From the NCBI GenBank assembly GCA_027485575.1, contig JAIXQU010000112.1, forward strand, positions 1 through 64,000: a stretch of 64,000 bases of DNA. The letters run 5' to 3'. The translations under genes were made by a program, and so were the position numbers. The notes beneath the pieces are model-generated. The model was given only the letters and a program-made list of their open reading frames with translations. It was not told the origin of the DNA and ran no database searches. This document shows positions 10,152-17,965 of the stretch, piece by piece (position 1 is the stretch's first letter; every line of letters begins with the position of its first letter). The stretch is from Cytophagaceae bacterium (GTDB lineage Bacteria; Bacteroidota; Bacteroidia; Cytophagales; Flexibacteraceae).

Positions 10152-10994
10152 TTAAAAAGACTTTGAAAAAATATGAGTGCAGCTACCAAGCTTGAATCCA
10201 AGCTTTTCGCAGTTATGAATAACGGCTTTGTTGGTTGTTTGGGTAGTCATAACCAAACATTTGGCATTGTTGTTTTTTGCGTAATGCAATGCCTCCAAAC
10301 ATAATAAATAATGCCAACCCTTGTTTTCAGGTAAGCAAGCGGTTAAAGGAATTCTGAATAGAGGTTCTTTTTCGAACCAGGAATCCTCCTTTAACCTTGA
10401 AAGAGCAACAAAAGAGTAGGGAACCTGGTCTAAATCAGGAACAAATACACATTCTGAAAATCCATTTACACAGTTTTCTATGTAGGTCTCCAAATAATTA
10501 TTGGCCATTCTGGTTGTAAAAAAGGGGTCTGCATGGTATCTGTCAAAATCATTTACCGCTTGAGATGCTACTTTTTTAAGATAAGGTATATCGACCTTGC
10601 TGGCTTTCCTGGAATTGTTTAATGGAGTCGGTAAATGGTCAAGCAAATGAAAATATGTCAACCGGCTTTCTACCAATGAAAAGCCCAATCCTGAAAGGAG
10701 GCCAAAACAGCCAACTGCTTCAGAAGGGACCTCAATGAATATATGTTTTGAAAGTCCGTTTTCTTCTTTGTTTATGTATTTGTTAAACCTCTCGCTATTA
10801 AACTTTTCTGGATTTAGAAACGATATTTTGGAAACATCCGCACCGAAAAATTGAGAATCCCATTCCATTTTCAGGAGTCCGAACCCGTCATTCAAATTTT
10901 CTGATTTTTTCTCAAGATTCTCTTTCCAGACTTTTAAATCGAAATTAAAAATCCTTTGGAGAAAACTTAATGGATGCCAAAATTCAAAATCCAT
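10152..10994 (-). CDS. GNAT-family N-acetyltransferase, WecD/RffC-like
   Basis: MEWDSQFFGADVSKI, ALHYAKNNNAKCLVMTTQTTNKAVIHNCEKLGFKLGSCTHIFSKSF C-terminal acetyltransferase pattern. Confidence 0.68.
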   Translation of the reverse strand: MDFEFWHPLSFLQRIFNFDLKVWKENLEKKSENLNDGFGLLKMEWDSQFFGADVSKISFLNPEKFNSERFNKYINKEENGLSKHIFIEVPSEAVGCFGLLSGLGFSLVESRLTYFHLLDHLPTPLNNSRKASKVDIPYLKKVASQAVNDFDRYHADPFFTTRMANNYLETYIENCVNGFSECVFVPDLDQVPYSFVALSRLKEDSWFEKEPLFRIPLTACLPENKGWHYLLCLEALHYAKNNNAKCLVMTTQTTNKAVIHNCEKLGFKLGSCTHIFSKSF

Positions 10995-11410
10995 TATTTA
11001 TCAAGGCCTCTATATTGTAAAAAGCTGCTATAATCCCTGATATAGTCACTCGGATCATAAATATGAGATGCCAAAACCAAACAAACCGAGCCGGATGAAA
11101 AGTTCAGTTCTGAGGCCCAGATCGAAGGTGGAATCAATAGCCCATGATAAGGACGATTTAAGAAAACCTGCCTTTTTGAAACACCATCATCCATTTGAAC
11201 TTCAAAACTACCAGAAGCCGGAATTAAGAATTGATAGCAGTCCTTGTGTGCATGTGCCCCTCTCGATTCTCCTCCAGGGATATCGTAGAGGTAAAATATC
11301 CGCTTTACATCAAAAGGAAGATGAATGGAATTTTCTATTGGTGAAATATTACCGGCCCTGAATTGAATGACGGGCAGAGTAATAATTGAGGCTTCAAATA
11401 CGGAATACAA
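10994..11410 (-). CDS. FdtA/QdtA-like cupin, dTDP-4-keto-6-deoxyhexose 3,4-ketoisomerase
   Basis: DVKRIFYLYDIPGGESRGAHAHKDCYQFLIPASGSFEV; intact HAHK motif. Confidence 0.88.
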   Translation of the reverse strand: MYSVFEASIITLPVIQFRAGNISPIENSIHLPFDVKRIFYLYDIPGGESRGAHAHKDCYQFLIPASGSFEVQMDDGVSKRQVFLNRPYHGLLIPPSIWASELNFSSGSVCLVLASHIYDPSDYIRDYSSFLQYRGLDK

Positions 11411-11414
11411 TTTG

Positions 11415-11825
11415 TTAAAAGTTTAATGTGAATTCAGAGAAATCCCGGATATAATCTTCAGGCTGAAAAAGTGTTGAAGAGGCGACCAAACAAACAGAAT
11501 TGGTTGAAAAGTTTTGCATTTGCCTCCACAATAAATTTGGAATGTACAAACCAAAATAGCTCCGGTTTAAACTAAATACTTCTTTATCACCATTTTGATA
11601 GGAAACCTCAACATCAAAACTCCCGGAAAGTGCAACAATAAATTCTTTTTGCTCCTTAAATGCATGCCCTCCTCTGGTTTCACCTCCGGGCACATCGTAA
11701 ATCAAATAGGTTCTTTTTATTGGAAATGGAATCTGGTTATCTGTCTCAAAAAACGATAAATTTCCTCTTAGATCCAGGAATTTTGGAAGATGGATAATTT
11801 GGGGCTTTTGATTAGACATATTCAA
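11415..11825 (-). CDS. second FdtA/WxcM-like cupin with altered HAFK motif
   Basis: PIKRTYLIYDVPGGETRGGHAFKEQKEFIVALSGSFDVEV; tandem paralogue of 10994..11410. Confidence 0.85.
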   Translation of the reverse strand: MNMSNQKPQIIHLPKFLDLRGNLSFFETDNQIPFPIKRTYLIYDVPGGETRGGHAFKEQKEFIVALSGSFDVEVSYQNGDKEVFSLNRSYFGLYIPNLLWRQMQNFSTNSVCLVASSTLFQPEDYIRDFSEFTLNF

Positions 11826-13191
11826 TTGGCTTTGATTTTTTCTGATAAAGGTTGTTTTGTAAATTCACTCTTTCGGCAGAAATTCTTGCCAGAATGTAAA
11901 GTTTCAAAAATTTATTATACCTGTTAATAAAAAATAAAACGGGCCAAAAGGTCATTCCAATAAATGCATAAATCCCGGGAAGATCTCCTCCTCTTAAAAG
12001 TGGAACAATGGAAGCGACAGTAATTCCCTTAATTAAGTGGCGGACATCAGTCTTAAATCGCAGAGAATATCGGAGAATGGCATTAATTAGAAACGCATAA
12101 ATAATAGATAAAACAACAATCCCTGTTACGCCCCCTTCTCCATAAAATGAACCGAAAATAGATTGGGAGATGCCTACAGAACCACCACCCATGTTGTCAT
12201 TAAGCCCCAATTTATTTGCATAACCACCCAGAGGTTTGTCTGGCCACATACTTCTTGGGATAGGCCGGTAAAGCACTTCCAAATGTTCTGTACCATAATG
12301 GTAATCTAAATGTTGGGGATATACCTGCAAAACCATCATAAACCCATCCAACATGGTTTGATCCTCCGTTGATTTATTCCTTTCCCAGGCAAGTGATAGC
12401 TTTTGAAGGCCAGTTAAATTACTCACATCGGTTCTTCTTTTTACCCCGGCAAGTCCAAAGGCCAATGAAACAGCAAGTCCTCCAATCAGGTATATTCTCA
12501 ATTTATACAATGGATTTTTGTCCCCCACAAACATGATACCGATGGTAATGGACCAGGAAAGAAACTGAAATCTTCCCGAGGATGTATATGTTAAAGAAGC
12601 TGCAAAAGCAATTATGGCGCCAAATAAAATCTTGACTATCAATTGGTCCTTGGCCTCATAATTCTTGAAAACAATATACATCAGGGAAATAACTCCGCCC
12701 AGACCAAACCCAATCATAACATAATATGATCCTCCCAATGCAATACCTCCACCACCCGCCAGGTAAGAATTCACAAAAGCGAGTTTAGCATAAAAACTCA
12801 CACTTCCAATCAAGGCAAATCCTATCAGAATGGTTACCTGAAATTTTGATAGAAAGCTTTTCAGAGATTGAGCATCATCTTTGAATCTTTCAGGTGCCTT
12901 TCTAAACATTGAAAATGTAAAATATGCCACTGATAAAACTGCCGTGCCCAGAAAAAAGTAATTTAATGCGACCAGGGCTATTTCATCGGTCATGCTAAAA
13001 ATATTTTTTGAATAGGCCACTCTAACCCATCTTTCAGCACCTGATGTTACCAGATTGTATCTGTTAAGACCTGAGGTGTAAAAAAAGAAAACGAACAGCC
13101 CCAGCAACTCATCGTTTTTTACAACAAACAGAACAAGAGCCAACATTGCCAGCGCCATTGTTCCTACCAAAATGTTGTCTGGAGTAAGCAC
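11812..13191 (-). CDS. polytopic membrane protein, oligosaccharide repeat-unit polymerase (Wzy)-like
   Basis: About ten hydrophobic segments, large loop before RSMWPDKPLGG..., GSFYGEGGVTGIVVL; embedded in a sugar operon. Confidence 0.62.
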   Translation of the reverse strand: MLTPDNILVGTMALAMLALVLFVVKNDELLGLFVFFFYTSGLNRYNLVTSGAERWVRVAYSKNIFSMTDEIALVALNYFFLGTAVLSVAYFTFSMFRKAPERFKDDAQSLKSFLSKFQVTILIGFALIGSVSFYAKLAFVNSYLAGGGGIALGGSYYVMIGFGLGGVISLMYIVFKNYEAKDQLIVKILFGAIIAFAASLTYTSSGRFQFLSWSITIGIMFVGDKNPLYKLRIYLIGGLAVSLAFGLAGVKRRTDVSNLTGLQKLSLAWERNKSTEDQTMLDGFMMVLQVYPQHLDYHYGTEHLEVLYRPIPRSMWPDKPLGGYANKLGLNDNMGGGSVGISQSIFGSFYGEGGVTGIVVLSIIYAFLINAILRYSLRFKTDVRHLIKGITVASIVPLLRGGDLPGIYAFIGMTFWPVLFFINRYNKFLKLYILARISAERVNLQNNLYQKKSKPIEYV

Positions 13192-13195
13192 TTCT

Positions 13196-14347
13196 TTAAG
13201 AGATATTTATGCTATGATTTAACCACCTGCTTGGTATCTCTCCGGAAAGACAATGAAAATAATCCTCTTCACTGCAAGGTACCTTTTCCGTTCCTGAGGT
13301 TCCCGGAACTTCCATCCACCAGTTTCCGGTAGATATACTTTTATAAAAAACGATTTCTTCTTTTGAAGTTCCTGGTATCATCACATGGTGTTTAACCACA
13401 ACATTTGGTGAAAAGGATAAATCGTCTGCCCGATGGTAAAAACCTTCAATCAAGTACCAAACCATGGTGCCAATCATAAGGCTGGTTGTTTCCCTGTAAT
13501 CAAGACCTGGATTCAACTCAAATATGCCAAAACAATTAAGTTTCGGACTGCAGCCGGCATACCATGATATCTGGCAAGCTTCTTCACCGGTTAAACCAAA
13601 TGGAAATGCAGTTGCATTTGCCGGAGCTTCACTCATTCTTACTGCTGAAAGGTCGAAAGATAAAAAGTCTGCACTTCTTATCAAAGGTTCAATGCCTTTG
13701 AATTCTTCCCTGATTTCACCCAAACGCATTTTAAAATGATGGTGCTGGTCTATTGCTGCAAGAATATTCTCATCCATTAAATAGGTTTGATATCCCAAAT
13801 GGATGTATTTAGAGATTGTTTCTTTGTGCCTTGTTAAGATTCTGCCTATGTGGTGGTTGGCCATTCCGGATTGGGTACTTGGCTCGGTATCAGATTTGCT
13901 GTCTATATTGAGCAATGTAATTTTTTTCCCAAGCTCTTCATATGCCCAGATGATAGGCAATGTATGATCGTGCGTACCTCCGATAACGATTGGTAAGGTT
14001 CCGTTTTCGAGCAAAACCCTTATGGCTTCTTTCAACCTTAAGTAGGAATCTTCAAGAGAATCTCCAGGTCTTAGGTTTCCCAAATCTACCATATTGTATT
14101 TGACATGGGAGGCCCTTAATCCATAAAATGCTCTTCTGATTGCATCGGCTCCTGAATGGGCACCTTCATTGTCTGGGTGTCCTCTTTCTTCTACCAACCC
14201 AATTATGGCTATATCTACCCCTGAAATATCAGGAAAGTGGTCTTTATAGATTTTAATTCTTTGATTAATAAAACTGAAATGCTCAAATCCCTCCCAGGTT
14301 TCTGGTGAAACCGGGTCGAAAAATAAGGATAGACTTACGTTGGCCAA
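13196..14347 (-). CDS. arginase/agmatinase/formiminoglutamase superfamily protein, divergent metal site
   Basis: IAIIGLVEERGHPDNEGAHSGADAIRRAFY, PIVIGGTHDHT, LLNIDSKSD, FLSFDLSAVRMSEAP. Confidence 0.85.
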   Translation of the reverse strand: MANVSLSLFFDPVSPETWEGFEHFSFINQRIKIYKDHFPDISGVDIAIIGLVEERGHPDNEGAHSGADAIRRAFYGLRASHVKYNMVDLGNLRPGDSLEDSYLRLKEAIRVLLENGTLPIVIGGTHDHTLPIIWAYEELGKKITLLNIDSKSDTEPSTQSGMANHHIGRILTRHKETISKYIHLGYQTYLMDENILAAIDQHHHFKMRLGEIREEFKGIEPLIRSADFLSFDLSAVRMSEAPANATAFPFGLTGEEACQISWYAGCSPKLNCFGIFELNPGLDYRETTSLMIGTMVWYLIEGFYHRADDLSFSPNVVVKHHVMIPGTSKEEIVFYKSISTGNWWMEVPGTSGTEKVPCSEEDYFHCLSGEIPSRWLNHSINIS

Positions 14348-14400
14348 TTTGATCGAAGCTGATTTATCAGCAAAGTTGATTGAAATTTATAATTTTCTAA

Positions 14401-14438
14401 TGGAAACTTTTTTTGTTTCAAAAGTTTCCATAGTTTTG
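14401..14438 (+). promoter_or_regulatory. candidate TetR operator overlapping a Bacteroidota-type promoter
   Basis: Perfect 10-bp inverted repeat TGGAAACTTT(14401-14410)-N10-AAAGTTTCCA(14421-14430) abutting TAGTTTTG (TAnnTTTG -7 box, 14431-14438). Confidence 0.65.
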
Positions 14439-14472
14439 CGCCTACTTAACGTTTTTTTCATTTCATTGACCA

Positions 14473-15096
14473 TTGGAAACCAAAGAAAAAATACTTACCA
14501 AAACCGAAGAGCTTTTCATGCGATATGGCATAAAAAGCATTACAATGGATGAGGTTGCCAGGCATTGCAATATTTCCAAAAAGACCATTTACCAATATTT
14601 TCCTGACAAGGATTCCCTTGTTAAAGAAATAATGGAAGTGCACATGAAGGAAGATATTTGTTTGATAAATGCGCTGACTCAGCAAAACTGTTCTGCCTTG
14701 GAAGAGGTACTTAAAATTTCTGAGTTTATGAAAAAGGACATCGCAGAAATTCATCCCTCGGTCTTATTTGATTTGAAAAAGTACCACAGTGCCGCCTATG
14801 AGGTTTTTGAAAAACATAGAGATACGCACTTTATGGAAACTGTTGTCAAAAATCTTGAGAGGGGATTAAAGGAAGGGGTTTACCGGCAGGAGATTGATGT
14901 TCGTGTTTTTGCAAGATTAAGGGTGATTGAAATCGAAGCAATGTTTAACCTCCAGCTTTTTAAAGAAGTTGATATTGATTTATCTCTTGTCCAACTTCAT
15001 TTTATTGATCATTTCGTGAGGGGCTTAGTCACAGAAAAAGGCCTTAAGCAATGGGAAACAATCTCAGAAAATCTATTCAAAGTTATTCGTAATTAA
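14473..15096 (+). CDS. TetR/AcrR family transcriptional regulator
   Basis: METKEKILTKTEELFMRYGIKSITMDEVARHCNISKKTIYQYFPDKDSLV N-terminal HTH; start codon TTG. Confidence 0.94.
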   Translation: METKEKILTKTEELFMRYGIKSITMDEVARHCNISKKTIYQYFPDKDSLVKEIMEVHMKEDICLINALTQQNCSALEEVLKISEFMKKDIAEIHPSVLFDLKKYHSAAYEVFEKHRDTHFMETVVKNLERGLKEGVYRQEIDVRVFARLRVIEIEAMFNLQLFKEVDIDLSLVQLHFIDHFVRGLVTEKGLKQWETISENLFKVIRN

Positions 15097-15117
15097 AGAC
15101 ATCAAGAATTTTAAAGA

Positions 15118-16482
15118 ATGAAATTATTTATTTTAAGCTTACAATTATCTCTTTTCACTGTTCCAGTTTTAGTCAATGCTCAAAAAAGTTTTACTGCACA
15201 AAATGCAGTTCAGTATGCATTGGAAAACAGTCCGTTGGTAAAAAACGCAAAAATTGAAATTGAAGTTGCCAAAGCCAAGGTTTCTGAGACATTCGGAATA
15301 GGGTTGCCTCAAATTTCTGGTAATGCCTTGGTTCAAAATTATCCTGAAGTTCAAAGGTTTGTTTTGGAAAATACTGAAAACACACCCTTTTACACCAATC
15401 AATTACCAAAAGATGCTCCTGTGGCATTTGGCTTACAGCTTGCCAACAGTTTTTCAGGGTCGATAGGTTTAACCCAATTAATTTTTAATGGTTCATATAT
15501 AGTGGGTTTAAAAGCATCCAAAACATATCAGGAACTATCTGTTAAGCAATTGAAGCAGGCAAAAATCAATTTAACAGAACAGGTATTGAAAAGCTATTAT
15601 GCCATTTTGGTTAACCAGGAAAAAGCAAAATTAATTGACCTTAACCTTTCCAGACTCGACAGCACTTTTAAAGAAACAAAAGCACTATTTAAAAATGGAT
15701 TTGTGGAAAAGATTGATTTAGACCGTATTGAGGTACAACTAAACAATCTAAAATCAGAAAGGCAAAAAACAGATAGATTTCTGAAGTTATCTACCAATGT
15801 TTTGAAACTACAAATGGGAATGCCTGTAAATGAAGCCATTGAACTTATCAGTAAATTGGACTCCATAAAACCCGAAAACATAACAGCGGCAAGCCCAACC
15901 ATTGATTACAGCACTAGAATCGAGTATTCCACCTTACAAACCCAAAAAGCTTTGGCGGGTCTTGCAATCCGGAACATTAAAGCCGGATATCTTCCTACAT
16001 TGGTTGGCCTGGCAACTTTGGGCGTTAATTCTGCTGCCTCTAAATTTCAAAATTTAGGAAATTTCTCAGAAAAAAACAGGTATGCACCCTACGGTTTTAT
16101 TGGATTGAGTTTAAATGTTCCAATTTTTGATGGTTTTCAAAAGAAGTTCCAAAATCAACAAGCCAGGTTTAATCTTGAAAAACTTAACAATGGCATCAAA
16201 CAACAGGAAAATACCATTGATTTAGAGCTGAGTCAGGCAAATACAAATCTGGCAAATGCCCAAACCAATCTTGAAATTCAAAAGAGAAATCTGGATCTGG
16301 CACAAGAGGTTGTGAGAGTTTCAAAAGTTAAATACAGACAGGGAGTTGGTTCTAATCTGGAGGTAACCAATTCAGAATCTTCTTTAAAAGAATCTCAAAA
16401 CAACTACTATACAGCTCTTTATGATTTTGTGATTGCCAAAATAGATTTGGACAAAGCCCAAGGTCTATTGGTTACAGAATAA
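15118..16482 (+). CDS. TolC family outer-membrane efflux protein
   Basis: Signal peptide, two OEP repeats with coiled-coil heptads (QENTIDLELSQANTNLANAQTNLEIQKRNLDLAQEVVRVSKVKYRQGVGSNLEVTNSE). Confidence 0.94.
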   Translation: MKLFILSLQLSLFTVPVLVNAQKSFTAQNAVQYALENSPLVKNAKIEIEVAKAKVSETFGIGLPQISGNALVQNYPEVQRFVLENTENTPFYTNQLPKDAPVAFGLQLANSFSGSIGLTQLIFNGSYIVGLKASKTYQELSVKQLKQAKINLTEQVLKSYYAILVNQEKAKLIDLNLSRLDSTFKETKALFKNGFVEKIDLDRIEVQLNNLKSERQKTDRFLKLSTNVLKLQMGMPVNEAIELISKLDSIKPENITAASPTIDYSTRIEYSTLQTQKALAGLAIRNIKAGYLPTLVGLATLGVNSAASKFQNLGNFSEKNRYAPYGFIGLSLNVPIFDGFQKKFQNQQARFNLEKLNNGIKQQENTIDLELSQANTNLANAQTNLEIQKRNLDLAQEVVRVSKVKYRQGVGSNLEVTNSESSLKESQNNYYTALYDFVIAKIDLDKAQGLLVTE

Positions 16483-16529
16483 CGTCCATACAATTTACTA
16501 CCACTCATTTATAATAAACGAAAAGAAAA

Positions 16530-16793
16530 ATGAATGCAATTGCAAAAGGCCGGTTCAACTTTATTTTTAAAAGGCATTTCCTAATTCCACCTTCTCAACT
16601 TAAGAAAAGAAAGTATCTGGAAGACTTGGGCCTAACCAAGTTGGAGCAAATTGAAATGCTAAACTATTTTGAAGAAGAGTTTAACATTCGCTTTTCTGAG
16701 CAAGATGAAAAAAGGATCAAAACCATTGATGACACCATTAGCATTTTAGAAAAGTATTTGAATTACAATAATTCACAATTAAAAATCGGATAA
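16530..16793 (+). CDS. acyl-carrier-protein-like small protein lacking the phosphopantetheine serine
   Basis: EDLGLTKLEQIEMLNYFEEEFNIRFSEQDEKRIKTIDDTISIL aligns without gaps to the ACP helix II-III region ([21 protein letters not shown]...), DSL replaced by TKL. Confidence 0.7.
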   Translation: MNAIAKGRFNFIFKRHFLIPPSQLKKRKYLEDLGLTKLEQIEMLNYFEEEFNIRFSEQDEKRIKTIDDTISILEKYLNYNNSQLKIG

Positions 16794-16801
16794 AAACGGG
16801 T

Positions 16802-17938
16802 ATGAAAAAGCATATATTTTTAGTAGGGATATTTCCAATCTTATTTTTTGCATGTGGGCAAAAAGAAAAAGGAGATCTGGCTGGCAAGAAAGAAGCACTT
16901 GCTGCGTTGAAGAGCGAAAAATCAGCAATTGATAAAAAGATTTCTCAGCTTGAGTCTGAAATCTCTCTTTTGGATACCAATTCAGGTAAATCTCAAAAGA
17001 TAAAGCAGGTATCATCGACCACTTTAGCTCCTGAGCAGTTTCAACATTTTGTAAGTGTGCAAGGCTCGGTTGAGGCCGATGAAAACGTAATGGTTACTTC
17101 CAAAATGCCAGGTTTGATTACCTCAATTAAAGTAAGACAAGGTGATATGGTTAAGCAAGGACAAATTCTTGCCGTTTTGGATGATGATGTTTTACAAAAA
17201 TCAATTGATGAAGTCAAAATTGGATTGGCGCAGGTGGTGGTTATGTATGAAAAGCAGAAGTCACTTTGGGACCAAAAAATAGGAACCGAAATGCAGTATC
17301 TTGGCCTTAAGAATCAAAAGGAAAGCCTTGAGAAAAAGCTGATTACCTTAAAAAGTCAGGAAAGCCAAACATTAGTTACAGCACCATTTTCGGGTGTAAT
17401 TGATGAGGTTTTTGTAAAACAAGGGTCATTGGCCTCTCCAGGAATTCCTTTAATGCAACTTGTAAATGTTAATCTTTTAAAAGCGGTCGCAAAAGTTCCG
17501 GACTCTTATGTAGCATATATCAAAGAAGGAGACAATGTAAGTGTGAGATTCCCCGATCTGGATAAAACGATATCAGCAACAGTAGGTTATGTAGGTCGAA
17601 TTGTAGATCCACTTTCCCGAACGTTTAAAATTGAAGTAAAAGTGCCTTCTGAAAATGGAAGCCTGAAGCCAAATTTACTTGCGATGATCCAAATCAACGA
17701 CAAGACCAGCAAGTCAGCCATCGTAATTGAAGAAAACATAATTCAACCTACGGAAGCCGGAAAAATAGTTTTTGTAACTGCTGTAGAAAAAGGACAGAAA
17801 ATAGCCAGGCAAAAAACTGTTACTACAGGATTATCCTATAATGGAAAAGTAGAAATCCTTTCAGGCCTTTCTGCCGGAGAAAACCTTATCACAACCGGAT
17901 ACCAGGATTTGGCAGATAACCAACCCATCAGTTTTTAA
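16802..17938 (+). CDS. RND efflux periplasmic adaptor (MFP/HlyD family) lipoprotein
   Basis: Lipobox FFAC, VMVTSKMPGLITSIKVRQGDMVKQGQILAVLDD, coiled coil, APFSGVIDEVFVKQGSLASPG. Confidence 0.95.
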   Translation: MKKHIFLVGIFPILFFACGQKEKGDLAGKKEALAALKSEKSAIDKKISQLESEISLLDTNSGKSQKIKQVSSTTLAPEQFQHFVSVQGSVEADENVMVTSKMPGLITSIKVRQGDMVKQGQILAVLDDDVLQKSIDEVKIGLAQVVVMYEKQKSLWDQKIGTEMQYLGLKNQKESLEKKLITLKSQESQTLVTAPFSGVIDEVFVKQGSLASPGIPLMQLVNVNLLKAVAKVPDSYVAYIKEGDNVSVRFPDLDKTISATVGYVGRIVDPLSRTFKIEVKVPSENGSLKPNLLAMIQINDKTSKSAIVIEENIIQPTEAGKIVFVTAVEKGQKIARQKTVTTGLSYNGKVEILSGLSAGENLITTGYQDLADNQPISF

Positions 17939-17965
17939 AATTATAATCCCCATTTCAGGAGAATA

